A stretch of 64,000 nucleotides of DNA from an uncultured Oscillospiraceae bacterium (lineage in GTDB: Bacteria; Bacillota; Clostridia; Oscillospirales; Oscillospiraceae), in NCBI GenBank assembly GCA_944385665.1, contig CALWYB010000002.1, positions 1-64,000 of the forward strand. Direction: 5' to 3'. Both the position numbers and the translations under genes were made by a program. Positions 24,778 to 33,608 of the stretch are shown piece after piece (position 1 is the first letter of the stretch; each line of letters starts with the position of its first letter). Under the pieces are notes generated by a model, which saw nothing but the letters and a program-made list of their open reading frames with translations, made no database searches and was not told the origin of the DNA.

Positions 24778-25206
24778 ATGATGTATAGCATGATTCCCTT
24801 TGGACGTATGAGCAATAGTTTCAACGACCTGTTTGATGAATTTGAGCGTTCCATGTTCCCCGCCACCCAGCACCAGATGCCCGCCTTCCGCACCGACATT
24901 CAGGACCTGGGCGACCATTACCTGCTGGAGGCCGATCTCCCCGGATTTGAGAAGGGCGACATCGACCTGCACCTGCAGGACGGCGTGTTGACCATCACCG
25001 CCAAGCACCAGGACACCTCCGAGAAGAAGGAAGAGGGTAAGTACCTGTGCCGGGAGCGCCGCTACGGCAGCTACCAGCGTTCCTTCGACGTCACCGGCAT
25101 CCAGGAGGACGCCATCACCGCCGCCTATGACAACGGCGTGCTGAAGCTGACGCTGCCCAAGCAGGGCGAGGTGGTCCCCCAGAGCCGGAAGATCGCCATT
25201 GAGTAA
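24778..25206 (+). CDS. Hsp20/alpha-crystallin small heat shock protein
   Basis: 142 residues. ATP-independent holdase chaperone. The alpha-crystallin domain spans about residues 38-140, with PAFRTDIQDLGDHYLLEADLPGF, GVLTITAKHQ, the loop RRYGSYQRSFDV and the C-terminal AYDNGVLKLTLPK. The start may be ATG 24778 or 24781; AAAGGAG (24766-24772) serves either. It is controlled by a perfect CIRCE site and is followed by a strong terminator, then clpB with its own promoter and CIRCE-like site. The two genes thus form a small HrcA heat-shock regulon without GroEL or DnaK nearby. Confidence 0.93.
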   Translation: MMYSMIPFGRMSNSFNDLFDEFERSMFPATQHQMPAFRTDIQDLGDHYLLEADLPGFEKGDIDLHLQDGVLTITAKHQDTSEKKEEGKYLCRERRYGSYQRSFDVTGIQEDAITAAYDNGVLKLTLPKQGEVVPQSRKIAIE

Positions 25207-25219
25207 CAGCATCTCTCGG

Positions 25220-25249
25220 GAGGGCGGGTGAAAACCCGCCCTCTTTTTT
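25220..25249 (+). terminator. Intrinsic terminator of hsp20
   Basis: Stem GAGGGCGGGT / ACCCGCCCTC (25220-25229 with 25234-25243), GAAA loop, T6. Confidence 0.92.
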
Positions 25250-25259
25250 GAAATTTCTC

Positions 25260-25319
25260 TTGCATTTTCCCAGAAGTTATTGTATCATCATGTTAGCATT
25301 TCATCTAGTTGAGTGCTAA
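25260..25319 (+). promoter_or_regulatory. clpB promoter with degenerate CIRCE operator
   Basis: TTGCAT (25260-25265), 17-base spacer, TATCAT (25283-25288). Directly downstream lies TTAGCATTT-N9-GAGTGCTAA (25293-25319): the right CIRCE arm is exact, the left has two changes. HrcA bound here would cover the transcription start. Confidence 0.82.
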
Positions 25320-25362
25320 AAATCAACTGCCATCAAACCCCGAGTAAAGGAGGGTTTCTACC

Positions 25363-27993
25363 ATGAATATGAATCAGTTTACCCAGAAGTCGCTGGCCGC
25401 CATCCAGGGCGCTCAGACCATCGCCCAGGAGCACGGCAACCAGCAGATCGAGCAGGAGCACCTGCTGCTGGCTCTGGTCAGCGACGAGCAGGGCTTCATC
25501 CCCCAGCTGCTCACCGCCATGGGCATGACGGTGCCCAGCTTCCAGGCGGCGGCCGCCGACCTGGTGAACAAGCTGCCCAAGGTATCCGGCGGCAGCCGGG
25601 AGGCCGACAAGGTGTATGTGGCCCAGGATGTGGACCGCGCCCTCAACGCCGCCCAGGAGCAGGCCCAGGCCATGAAGGACGAGTATATCTCCGTGGAGCA
25701 CCTGCTCCTCGGTCTGATGGAGCGGCCCAACTCCAACTTGAAGGAGCTGTTCCGCACCTATAACGTGACCAAAGAGAAGGTCATGCAGGCTCTGGCCAGC
25801 GTCCGGGGCAACCAGCGGGTCACCTCGGACAACCCCGAGGAGACCTACGACGCCCTGAAAAAGTACGGCACCGACCTGGTGGACCGTGCCCGTCAGAACA
25901 AGCTGGACCCTGTCATCGGTCGTGACGACGAAATTCGTAACGTCATCCGGATTCTGAGCCGGAAATCCAAAAATAACCCCGTATTGATCGGCGAGCCTGG
26001 CGTCGGTAAGACCGCCATCGCCGAGGGCCTGGCCCAGCGGATCGTCAAGGGCGATGTGCCCGCCAGCCTGAAGGACAAGACCATCTTCTCCCTGGACATG
26101 GGCTCCCTGATCGCAGGCGCCAAGTACCGGGGCGAATTTGAGGAGCGGCTGAAGGCCGTTTTGAATGAGGTGAAAAAGAGCGAGGGCCGCATCATCCTCT
26201 TCATCGATGAGCTTCACACCATTGTGGGCGCCGGCAAGACCGAGGGCTCCATGGACGCCGGCAACCTGCTCAAGCCTATGCTGGCCCGTGGCGAACTCCA
26301 CTGCATCGGCGCCACCACCCTCAATGAGTACCGCCAGTATATTGAAAAGGACGCCGCCCTGGAGCGCCGGTTCCAGCCCGTCATGGTCAATGAGCCCTCG
26401 GTGGAGGACGCCATTGCCATTCTCCGTGGCCTGAAAGAGCGCTACGAGGTCTACCACGGCGTGAAGATCACCGACGGGGCCATCATCGCCGCCGCCACTC
26501 TGAGCAACCGGTACATCACCGACCGGTTCCTCCCCGACAAAGCCATCGACCTGGTGGATGAGGCCTGCGCCATGATCCGCACCGAGATGGACTCCATGCC
26601 CACCGAGCTGGACGTCATCCAGCGGAAGATCATCCAGCATGAGATCGAGGAGGCCGCCCTGAAAAAGGAGACCGACAAGCTGTCCCAGGAGCACCTGGCC
26701 GAGATCCAGAAGGAACTCTCCGACATGCGGGAGGAGTTCAACGCCAAGAAGGCCCAGTGGGACAACGAGAAGAACGCCATCGGCAAGGTCCAGAAGCTCC
26801 GGGAGGACCTGGAGGCCGCCAACGCCCAGTTGGAGAAGGCCCAGCGGGAGTACGACCTGAACAAGGCCGCCGAGCTCCAGTACGGCAAGATCCCTGAGCT
26901 GAAAAAGGCCCTGGAGGCGGAGGAGCAGATCGCCAATGAGGGCAAGCAGCGCTCTCTGCTGCGGGATAAGGTCACCGAGGAGGAGATCGCCCGCATCATC
27001 GAGCGTTGGACCGGCATCCCCGTGGCCCGTCTGATGGAGGGCGAGCGGGAGAAGCTGCTGCACCTGGAGGACATCCTCCACAAGCGTGTGGTAGGTCAGG
27101 ACGAGGCCGTGCGCCTTGTCAGCGAGGCCATTCTGAGAAGCCGCGCCGGCATTGCCGACCCCAACAAGCCCATCGGCTCCTTCCTGTTCCTGGGCCCCAC
27201 CGGCGTCGGTAAGACCGAGCTGGCCAAGACTCTGGCCGAGGCTCTGTTCGACAGCGAAAAGAACCTGGTGCGGATCGATATGAGCGAGTATATGGAGAAG
27301 TTCTCCGTCTCTCGTCTGATCGGTGCCCCTCCGGGATATGTGGGCTATGAGGAGGGCGGCCAGCTCACCGAGGCCGTGCGCCGCAAGCCTTACTCCGTCA
27401 TCCTCTTTGATGAGGTGGAGAAGGCCCACCCCGATGTGTTTAACATCCTGCTGCAAGTGCTGGACGACGGCCGGATCACCGACAGCCAGGGCCGTACCGT
27501 GGACTTCAAGAACACCATCATCATCCTGACCTCCAACCTGGGCAGCCAGTTCCTGCTGGACGGCATCGATGAGAACGGCGAGATCAGCCAGCAGGCCCGG
27601 GATCAGGTCAATGAGCTCCTGAAGCGCTCCTTCCGGCCTGAATTCCTTAACCGGTTGGATGAGATCGTGTTCTACAAGCCTCTGACCAAGGAGAATGTGA
27701 CCCACATCATCGACCTGATGGTGGCCGACATCAACCACCGTCTGGAGGACAAGCAGCTCACCGTGGAGCTCACCCCCGCCGCCAAGGACTTCATCATCGA
27801 CAGCGCCTACGATCCCATCTACGGCGCCCGTCCTCTGCGCCGGTACCTCCAGCACACCGTGGAGACCCTCATCAGCCGGAAGATCATCGCCGATCAGGTG
27901 GAGAGCGGCCAGCGCCTGACCGTGGACTACCGGGACGGCCAGCTGGTGGTGGACAACCGGGAGGTCCTCTCCGGCGAAGTAATCGACCTCTAA
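25363..27993 (+). CDS. clpB: ATP-dependent chaperone ClpB
   Basis: 876 residues, normal for ClpB. This AAA+ disaggregase rescues aggregated proteins with DnaK. The N-domain (about 1-150), the first ATPase module with Walker A GEPGVGKT (about residue 207) and Walker [10 protein letters not shown], a long coiled-coil M-domain (about 405-525, rich in Glu/Lys), and the second module with GPTGVGKT (about 610) and a sensor region are all in place. AAAGGAGGG precedes the ATG. The M-domain distinguishes it from ClpA/ClpC. Repeat A3 begins at the stop codon. The CIRCE-like site predicts HrcA control. Confidence 0.96.
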   Translation: MNMNQFTQKSLAAIQGAQTIAQEHGNQQIEQEHLLLALVSDEQGFIPQLLTAMGMTVPSFQAAAADLVNKLPKVSGGSREADKVYVAQDVDRALNAAQEQAQAMKDEYISVEHLLLGLMERPNSNLKELFRTYNVTKEKVMQALASVRGNQRVTSDNPEETYDALKKYGTDLVDRARQNKLDPVIGRDDEIRNVIRILSRKSKNNPVLIGEPGVGKTAIAEGLAQRIVKGDVPASLKDKTIFSLDMGSLIAGAKYRGEFEERLKAVLNEVKKSEGRIILFIDELHTIVGAGKTEGSMDAGNLLKPMLARGELHCIGATTLNEYRQYIEKDAALERRFQPVMVNEPSVEDAIAILRGLKERYEVYHGVKITDGAIIAAATLSNRYITDRFLPDKAIDLVDEACAMIRTEMDSMPTELDVIQRKIIQHEIEEAALKKETDKLSQEHLAEIQKELSDMREEFNAKKAQWDNEKNAIGKVQKLREDLEAANAQLEKAQREYDLNKAAELQYGKIPELKKALEAEEQIANEGKQRSLLRDKVTEEEIARIIERWTGIPVARLMEGEREKLLHLEDILHKRVVGQDEAVRLVSEAILRSRAGIADPNKPIGSFLFLGPTGVGKTELAKTLAEALFDSEKNLVRIDMSEYMEKFSVSRLIGAPPGYVGYEEGGQLTEAVRRKPYSVILFDEVEKAHPDVFNILLQVLDDGRITDSQGRTVDFKNTIIILTSNLGSQFLLDGIDENGEISQQARDQVNELLKRSFRPEFLNRLDEIVFYKPLTKENVTHIIDLMVADINHRLEDKQLTVELTPAAKDFIIDSAYDPIYGARPLRRYLQHTVETLISRKIIADQVESGQRLTVDYRDGQLVVDNREVLSGEVIDL

Positions 27994-28111
27994 CCTACTT
28001 TTTTCGAGAAAAAAGTAGGCAAAAAAGCTTCCTGCAAAGCTTCGCTTCGCCTCCAGTTCTACTATAAAATTTTAGGTAGGAGTGACGTTCTGCGTCGCTC
28101 CTACCTTTTTT
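27994..28111 (+). repeat. Family A repeat A3 with terminator
   Basis: Directly after the clpB stop: stem CCTACTTTTTT / AAAAAAGTAGG, then AAGCTTCGCTT hairpin, and a final stem GTAGGAGTGACG/CGTCGCTCCTAC followed by T6. The arm GTAGGAG/CTCCTAC replaces GTGGGAG/CTCCCAC of the other copies, a compensating change. Confidence 0.85.
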
Positions 28112-28126
28112 GTGTTTATCGAGGCC

Positions 28127-28738
28127 CGCCCCGCGGGCGGGGGAAAGACGGAAAGATGTTCTTTCCAACGATGGAAAGAACCAAAGATCGCCGGGGCTGC
28201 CTTCGGTGAGCACCTTCGCGCAGCGGGTGCTCACAGGCGGCTTGCCCCGGACCCCATGTTACGAGGGACGCCTTCCTGAAAGCTGGGAAATTACGTCCGG
28301 CGGGCAAAATCTGAGTGGCTCGCCCTTCTTGCCGCCGGGCCACTGGGCCCTGGCTGTGCAAAATCTGGTGGAAAGGTGCGTTGAAATGACACCGCCTACC
28401 CTGGCACAGCCAGGGCGGCTGGGCAGTTTCTGGGGCTTCTATACGACACCCACTGCACCAAACAAGTAGGCAGGCACCAGGCGGGGTGGGATAGCGTGTG
28501 AATGCTGACAAACTTTGCCAAAATCAGGCCCCAGTGGGCCGGAAAGCGGCGCAAAACCCACTCAAATTTTGCCCGCCGGAACGGACCAAAATCCCAAAGT
28601 GACCCGCCCCCGTAAATGAGGGGTCCAGGGGGGCGACGCCTATGAACACCCGCCTGCGGCGTGGTGTTCATCGAAGGAAGCCCCCTTGGCACATCTTTGG
28701 TTACTTTCTGTGTGAGCAGAAAGTAACATCCGTCCCCT
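28127..28738. repeat. Family B element B3, inverted-repeat pair
   Basis: A plus-oriented half: H1 28158-28167/28172-28181 (GTTCTTTCCA/TGGAAAGAAC), H2 28206-28214/28226-28234 (GTGAGCACC/GGTGCTCAC), constant GGCGGGCAAAATCTGAGTGG, T box near 28400-28420. A central box GCACCAAACAAGTAGGCAGG follows, then a minus-oriented half: H2 28643-28650/28663-28670 (TGAACACC/GGTGTTCA), H1 28700-28710/28717-28727. H1 lies at both outer ends. No gene is supported in this gap between clpB and trxB. Confidence 0.82.
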
Positions 28739-28765
28739 AAGCGCACTTTGCGGCGATAAGGTTTT

Positions 28766-29665
28766 TCATTTATTTTCTAAAAACAGCAATGCTGCAATCG
28801 TTCCATCACTAACCGCAGTAGTGAGCTGCCGCACCGACTTGGTCCGGCAGTCCCCGGCGGCATACACCCCGGGCCGGCTGGTGCGGCAGTCGGAGGAGCG
28901 GATGTACCCCGCCTCGTCCAGCTCCACCAGGTCGGCAAAGCGCTCATTCTGGGGTTGCTGTCCCACCGCCACAAACAGATTGTCCACCGCCAGAGGGGTG
29001 GTCTCCCCGGTGATCTTGTTCTTCACCTGGATGCCGGTGAGCTGGCCGTCCGCCTGGTCCAGGGCCTCCACCGTGCTGTCCATGAGGCACTGGATATTGG
29101 GGCAGGCGTGGACTTGGTCCACCAGCCTCTGAGCGCCCCGGAACTGGTCCCGGCGGTGGATGAGGGTCACCTGGGGACACAGCTGGGCCAGAAATAGGGC
29201 GTCCTGGAGGGCGGTGTCGCCGCCCCCCACCACCGCCACCGGCTTGCCCTTGCAGAAGGGGCCGTCGCACACGGCGCAGTAGGAGATGCCCTGGCCCACC
29301 AGCTCCTCCTCCCCGGGGAGGCCCAGGGGACGGTGCTGCACGCCGGTGGCTAAAATAATTCCCTTGCAGGTGTGGCTGCCGCAGTCGGTGTCCACCTGGA
29401 AGCTGTCCTCCAGGGGCGTCACGGCGGTGACGCTCTCATACTCCAACTGGGCGCCCAGGTCCTGGGCCTGCTGGGCCAGGGTGTCCCCCAGCTCACTGCC
29501 CGCTACCCGGGGCAGACCGGGATAGTTTTCCACCAGGGGGGAGAAGTTGATCTGCCCGCCGGGGGTGCTCTCCTCCAGTACCAGCACGCTTTTTCCAGCC
29601 CGGGCCAGGTACAGCCCGGCGGTCAGCCCCGCCGGGCCGCCTCCCACCACGATTACATCCGTCAT
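28766..29665 (-). CDS. trxB: Thioredoxin reductase family flavoprotein
   Basis: 299 residues. FAD/NAD(P)H-dependent reductase. The FAD motif GGGPAGLTAGLY is at residues 8-19, the redox-active pair is in CAVCDG (about residue 130), the nucleotide motif is VVGGGDTALQDA, and the C-terminal FAD contact is GVYAAGDCR. Architecture and length match low-molecular-weight TrxB. ATG 29665 has GAGG 7 bases upstream and is preferred over GTG 29668. It is downstream of ileS on the same strand but separated by a terminator; no thioredoxin gene is adjacent. An NADPH:ferredoxin-type or glutaredoxin-linked variant cannot be excluded. Confidence 0.92.
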   Translation of the reverse strand: MTDVIVVGGGPAGLTAGLYLARAGKSVLVLEESTPGGQINFSPLVENYPGLPRVAGSELGDTLAQQAQDLGAQLEYESVTAVTPLEDSFQVDTDCGSHTCKGIILATGVQHRPLGLPGEEELVGQGISYCAVCDGPFCKGKPVAVVGGGDTALQDALFLAQLCPQVTLIHRRDQFRGAQRLVDQVHACPNIQCLMDSTVEALDQADGQLTGIQVKNKITGETTPLAVDNLFVAVGQQPQNERFADLVELDEAGYIRSSDCRTSRPGVYAAGDCRTKSVRQLTTAVSDGTIAALLFLENK

Positions 29666-29744
29666 CACGGCACCTCATTTCCTTCCGTTTTTCTTTATTC
29701 TACTTTACTTTCCACAAAAAGGCCAGAATATGTGGAAAACTTTT

Positions 29745-29774
29745 AAAAAAGCGGGCTGCCATCGGCAGCCCGCT
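29745..29774 (-). terminator. Intrinsic terminator of the ileS operon
   Basis: Stem AGCGGGCTGCC / GGCAGCCCGCT (29750-29760 with 29764-29774), ATC loop, followed on the minus strand by a T-run (A-run 29745-29750 here). Confidence 0.85.
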
Positions 29775-29797
29775 TTGGGGTTTTCTAGGAAAGAATC

Positions 29798-32560
29798 TTA
29801 CAGGTTCTCGGCAGCCACCACAGCAGCACAACGAGGACACAAAGTCGGATGATTGGCGTCGGAGCCCACCTTGATGTGGTGCTTCCAGCAGCGCTCGCAC
29901 TTCTCGCCCTTGGCCTCGGCCACCTGGACGGACAGCTCCTCGCCCACGGTGACATTCACCTGAGACACGATGAACAGGTCGGCCAGGTAGTCGGCGTCCA
30001 TCTCAGCCAGGAAGGCGTCCTCGGCGGGAACGGTGAGCTCCACGGCGGCCTCCAGGCTCTTGCCGATCTTCTTCTCGTTCCGGGCGCTCTCCAGCACGCC
30101 GTTGACGGCGGTACGCACGTCGATGATCTTGTCCCACTTGGCCATCTCGTCCTCGCTGAGGGCGTAGGCGGTGAAGGGCTGATTCATCTCGTTGAGCACC
30201 ACGTTGCGGGCGTCCTGGTCGGCGCGGTGGGGCATAGCCTGCCAGATCTCATCGCAGGTGAAGGCCAGGATGGGGGCAAACAGCTTGGTGATGGTGTCCA
30301 GAATGAGCCACAGGGCGGTCTGGGCGGAGCGGCGCTTCAGGCCGTTGGTCTCCTCGCAGTACAGGCGGTCCTTGATGATGTCCAGATAGAAGGAGGACAG
30401 GTCCACCACGCAGAAGTCGTTGATGGCGTGGGACACCACGTGGAACTCGTAGTTATCATAGGCGGCAAAGCACTTCTGGGTCAGCTCGTTGAGCTTGGTC
30501 ACCGCCCACTTGTCCAGCTCCAGCATCTCCTCGGGCTTCACCAGGTTGTCGGGATCAAAGCCGTTCAGGTTGCCCAGGCAGTACCGGGCGGTGTTGCGGA
30601 ACTTCAGGTAGTTCTGGGACAGCTGCTTGAAGATGTTGTCGGAGCAGCGCACGTCCACGTGGTAGTCGGCAGAGCCGGCCCACAGGCGGAGCAGGTCCGC
30701 GCCGTACTTCTTAAAGATGTCGGCGGGGTCCACGCCGTTGCCCAGGGACTTGTGCATGGCCTTGCCCTCGCCGTCCACGGTCCAGCCGTGGGTGACGCAC
30801 TCCTTGAAGGGCGCACCCTTGCCCAGAGCGCCCACGGCGGTGAGCAGGGAGGACTGGAACCAGCCGCGGTACTGGTCGAGACCCTCCAGGTACATGTCGG
30901 CGGGCCAGAAGCCCTGGTCCTTCTGCATGGAGGCGAAGTGGGTGGAGCCGGAGTCGAACCAGCCGTCCAGGGTGTCCTCCTCCTTGGTGAAGCCGCCCTT
31001 GGAGCCGCAGTGGGGGCAGGCGAAGTCCTTGGGCAGGATGTCGGCAGCCTCCATCTCGTACCAGGCGTTGGAGCCCTTCTCCCCAAAGAGCTTGCTGACG
31101 GCCTCGATGGTCTCGTCGGTGCAGATGGGCTTGCCGCAGTCCTTGCAGTAGAACACGGGGATGGGCAGACCCCAGCGGCGCTGACGGCTGATGCACCAGT
31201 CGGCGCGCTCCCGGATCATGGACTTCATACGGTCAATGCCCCAGCCGGGCACCCAGCGCACGTCGTCGCAGGCGGCGCAGGCCTCGTCCTTGAAGGCGTC
31301 CACGGAGCAGAACCACTGGGGGGTGGCGCGGAAGATGATGGGCTTCTTGCAGCGCCAGCAGTGGGGGTAGGAGTGGACGATCTCCTCGCTGGCGAACAGA
31401 GCGCCGCTCTCCTTCATGTCGGCCAGGATGACGGGGTTACTTTCCTCGGTCTTCATGCCGGCGTACTTGCCGGCGTAGTCGGTGTGGCGGCCCCGGTCGT
31501 CCACGGGCACCACCATGTCCATGCCGTAGCGCTTGCAGGTCTGATAGTCGTCGGCGCCGAAGCCGGGAGCGGTGTGGACGCAGCCGGTACCGGAGTCCAT
31601 GGTGACGTAGTCGGCCAGCAGCAGGCGGCTGGTCTTAGGCAGGAAGGGGTGCTGGGCCAGCATATTCTCGAAGAAGGAGCCGGGGTGAGTCTCGGCGATC
31701 TCCCAGGTATCAAAGCCGCCCACCTTCATGACCTTCTCCACCAGGGCCTCGGCCATGATATAGACCTCGCCGTTGGGGGCCTTCACCAGGGCGTAGCTCT
31801 CGTCGGGGTGCAGGGCGATGGCCAGGTTGCCGGGCAGGGTCCAGATGGTGGTGGTCCAAATGACGAAGAACAGCTTGCTGTGGTCATAGGCGCTCAGCTT
31901 GCCCAGGTCATCGTTCATCTGGAACTTCACGTACACGGTGGTACAGGGGTCGTCCTGGTACTCGATCTCGGCCTCGGCCAGGGCGGTCTCGTCGTTGGGG
32001 CACCAGTACACGGGCTTGAGGCCCTTGTAGATGTAGCCCTTCTTGTACATCTGGCCAAAGACCTTCACCTCCTCGGCCTCAAAGCCGGGGTCCATGGTCT
32101 TGTAGGGGTGCTCCCAGTCGCCCAGCACGCCGATGCGCCGAAAACCCTCCATCTGGATGTCGATATACTTCTGGGCGTAGTTGTGGCAGGCGGTGCGGAA
32201 CTCGGGGACGCTCATCTGCTTGCGGTTGAGCTTCTGCTCCTTGATGATGGCGGACTCGATGGGCATGCCGTGGTTATCCCAGCCGGGGATATAGGGGGTG
32301 TAGTAGCCCCGCATGGCGTACATACGGGTGATGAAGTCCTTCAGGGACTTGTTGAGGGCGTGGCCCATGTGCAGGTTGCCGTTGGAGAAGGGAGGGCCGT
32401 CGTGGAGGGAGAAGCGGGGCTTGCCCTCGTTCTTTTTCAGCAGCTCGTGGTACAGGTCCATGTCGTTCCAGCGCTGGAGCATGTCAGGCTCCCGCTTGGG
32501 CAGACCGGCCCGCATGGGGAAGTCGGTCTTGGGGAGATTGATGGTCTTATTGTAGTCCAT
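29798..32560 (-). CDS. ileS: Isoleucyl-tRNA synthetase
   Basis: 920 residues, class Ia synthetase charging tRNA-Ile. The HIGH-type motif is HMGH (residues 64-67) within PPFSNGNLHMGHALNKS. The KMSKS loop appears as AMHKSLGN (about residue 600). The editing domain lies between them. A C-terminal zinc finger CERCWKHH...LCPRCA (about 885-915) is typical of the bacterial type. GGAGG 10 bases upstream fixes ATG 32560. It is the third gene behind an Ile-specific T-box leader and two small zinc-ribbon genes, so it should be induced when charged tRNA-Ile is scarce. Confidence 0.97.
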   Translation of the reverse strand: MDYNKTINLPKTDFPMRAGLPKREPDMLQRWNDMDLYHELLKKNEGKPRFSLHDGPPFSNGNLHMGHALNKSLKDFITRMYAMRGYYTPYIPGWDNHGMPIESAIIKEQKLNRKQMSVPEFRTACHNYAQKYIDIQMEGFRRIGVLGDWEHPYKTMDPGFEAEEVKVFGQMYKKGYIYKGLKPVYWCPNDETALAEAEIEYQDDPCTTVYVKFQMNDDLGKLSAYDHSKLFFVIWTTTIWTLPGNLAIALHPDESYALVKAPNGEVYIMAEALVEKVMKVGGFDTWEIAETHPGSFFENMLAQHPFLPKTSRLLLADYVTMDSGTGCVHTAPGFGADDYQTCKRYGMDMVVPVDDRGRHTDYAGKYAGMKTEESNPVILADMKESGALFASEEIVHSYPHCWRCKKPIIFRATPQWFCSVDAFKDEACAACDDVRWVPGWGIDRMKSMIRERADWCISRQRRWGLPIPVFYCKDCGKPICTDETIEAVSKLFGEKGSNAWYEMEAADILPKDFACPHCGSKGGFTKEEDTLDGWFDSGSTHFASMQKDQGFWPADMYLEGLDQYRGWFQSSLLTAVGALGKGAPFKECVTHGWTVDGEGKAMHKSLGNGVDPADIFKKYGADLLRLWAGSADYHVDVRCSDNIFKQLSQNYLKFRNTARYCLGNLNGFDPDNLVKPEEMLELDKWAVTKLNELTQKCFAAYDNYEFHVVSHAINDFCVVDLSSFYLDIIKDRLYCEETNGLKRRSAQTALWLILDTITKLFAPILAFTCDEIWQAMPHRADQDARNVVLNEMNQPFTAYALSEDEMAKWDKIIDVRTAVNGVLESARNEKKIGKSLEAAVELTVPAEDAFLAEMDADYLADLFIVSQVNVTVGEELSVQVAEAKGEKCERCWKHHIKVGSDANHPTLCPRCAAVVAAENL

Positions 32561-32589
32561 GTCTCGTGTTCCTCCATTTATGATGCAAA

Positions 32590-32841
32590 TTATTTTTTAT
32601 GTTCAAAGGAAAATACCGCTGTGCCGCAGGCGCGGCAAATGGCGGTGTCAAACTGGTGGATCGAGGAGATGGCCTTGGGCGAGAGGGGAGAATTGGTATG
32701 GTCCCCCACCGGGCGCAGCCGGAAGGCATCCTTGGGCACATAGAAGCTGTGTATCTCGGTGCGCTCCGGGGTCCAGTATGGGTAGTGGGCCGAGTACATA
32801 GTCCCTTCTTCCATGGGTTTTCCGCATTTGGGGCAGTTCAT
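32590..32841 (-). CDS. Small zinc-ribbon protein (DUF6487-like) 2
   Basis: 83 residues. It begins MNCPKCGKPMEEG, with a second CxxC, CRACG, near the C-terminus: the two halves of a zinc ribbon around a beta-rich middle. It resembles its upstream neighbour (MNCPKCGNEMASG...CAAC), so they are likely duplicates. I place them with the DUF6487 type of clostridial zinc-ribbon proteins; function unknown. GAAAGGAG 10 bases upstream selects ATG 32841 over 32862. It sits between the T-box and ileS and should share T-box control. Confidence 0.8.
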   Translation of the reverse strand: MNCPKCGKPMEEGTMYSAHYPYWTPERTEIHSFYVPKDAFRLRPVGDHTNSPLSPKAISSIHQFDTAICRACGTAVFSFEHKK

Positions 32842-32858
32842 CCTGAGCGCTCCTTTCA

Positions 32859-33080
32859 TCATTCATACGCAAAGAGTACCAATCGACACGCCGCGCAGCG
32901 ATAGGCGGGATATTCCATCACATCAAAGGGGGTATCCCGGGGCGGAGTGGGTTTGAGCCGTACCTTGTCCTTTCGGGGCAGGGGAAATTGCCAATGCCCG
33001 GGCGCCCACTCCAGATAGCAGATCTTCCCCGGCACCATCCAGCCAGAAGCCATTTCGTTTCCACATTTGGGGCAGTTCAT
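32859..33080 (-). CDS. Small zinc-ribbon protein (DUF6487-like) 1
   Basis: 73 residues starting MNCPKCGNEMASGWM and ending YRCAACRLVLFAYE, a two-CxxC zinc ribbon. AAAGGAG lies 7 bases before ATG 33080; the longer frame to 33179 would begin inside the T-box terminator region and is rejected. It is the first cistron after the T-box leader, 18 bases before the next zinc-ribbon gene. A role linked to isoleucine or translation is suggested only by the shared leader. Confidence 0.8.
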   Translation of the reverse strand: MNCPKCGNEMASGWMVPGKICYLEWAPGHWQFPLPRKDKVRLKPTPPRDTPFDVMEYPAYRCAACRLVLFAYE

Positions 33081-33102
33081 AAAGGCCACTCCTTTCCGAA
33101 AA

Positions 33103-33345
33103 CAAAAAAGCCCTTGTCTCAACAAAGAGACAAAGGCAACATCCTCTGCGGTACCACTCTTTTTGCCGGACGAATCCATCCGGCCACTCAGGTCCTGCCC
33201 GGTAACGGGGGCGTCCGGAGAGGCCTACTTTTCGTTCAGCCCTCAGCTCCAAGGTGATCTTCCCCGGCTCCTCCCGTCCGCCTTACACCCAAACGGCGGC
33301 TCTCTGTGCGTCTCAGAGGCGGGTACTTCTCCTTTTCCACGCGGT
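33103..33345 (-). ncRNA. T-box riboswitch leader, isoleucine specifier
   Basis: Read on the minus strand: GAAGTA of stem I (33332-33321 region), AGAGAGCCGCC...GGGTG distal-loop region, then GGAAG-ATC-ACC with the specifier ATC (Ile) at 33258-33256, GAACGAAAAGTAGG, CCGTTACCGGGC, GAGTGGCCGG, and the T-box core AGAGTGGTACCGC (33160-33148). A terminator GTCTC...GAGAC (33111-33136) with a T6-7 run (33103-33109) follows. Uncharged tRNA-Ile would pair with the T-box and favour antitermination. Downstream genes are two zinc-ribbon proteins and ileS. Confidence 0.93.
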
Positions 33346-33364
33346 TTTCCTTATTTGCCAGAAC

Positions 33365-33393
33365 ATTTTATCTGTTTTTCTTGCTGCTGTCAA
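33365..33393 (-). promoter_or_regulatory. Promoter of the T-box/ileS operon
   Basis: On the minus strand TTGACA (33393-33388), 17-base spacer, TAAAAT (33370-33365), just upstream of the first stem I bases of the T-box. Confidence 0.85.
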
Positions 33394-33432
33394 GGGGGAA
33401 GGGGGTTTTTGTTCTGAGAATGGGAAACGGTT

Positions 33433-33477
33433 GTTCCTTTTTGTTTGCCCAAAAAGGAACACGCCCCGCAGGGCGGA
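33433..33477 (-). repeat. Family B H1 remnant
   Basis: Isolated H1 hairpin (33433-33442 with 33451-33460; GTTCCTTTTT/AAAAAGGAAC) followed by CGCCCCGCAGGGCGGAA, the edge motif of family B. No other B module is present, so this looks like a solo end. It sits between the ileS promoter and repeat A4. Confidence 0.65.
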
Positions 33478-33490
33478 ACTCTTCCCAAAT

Positions 33491-33608
33491 AAAAAAGTGA
33501 GAGCGACGCAGAACGTCACTCCCACAGAAAGCTTTCTTACGGGCGCAGAAGGGAAGCGAAGCTTCCCGCAAAGTTTTTTTGCCTACTTTTTTCTCCGAAA
33601 AAAGTAGG
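33491..33608 (-). repeat. Family A repeat A4 with terminator
   Basis: On the minus strand it begins at the GT2 stop codon: CCTACTTTTTT / AAAAAAGTAGG, then GGGAAGC-TTC-GCTTCCC, CTTCTGCGCCCGTAAG, and GTGGGAGTGACG/CGTCGCTCTCAC with a T6 run. Confidence 0.85.

Noticed and set aside
28127..28738. CRISPR array
   Set aside because: Repeats are long, few, inverted and not regularly spaced, and no cas genes are present.
29849..32743. 964-residue open frame antisense to ileS
   Set aside because: Shadow of the well-supported ileS gene, low-complexity Val/Gly/His translation.
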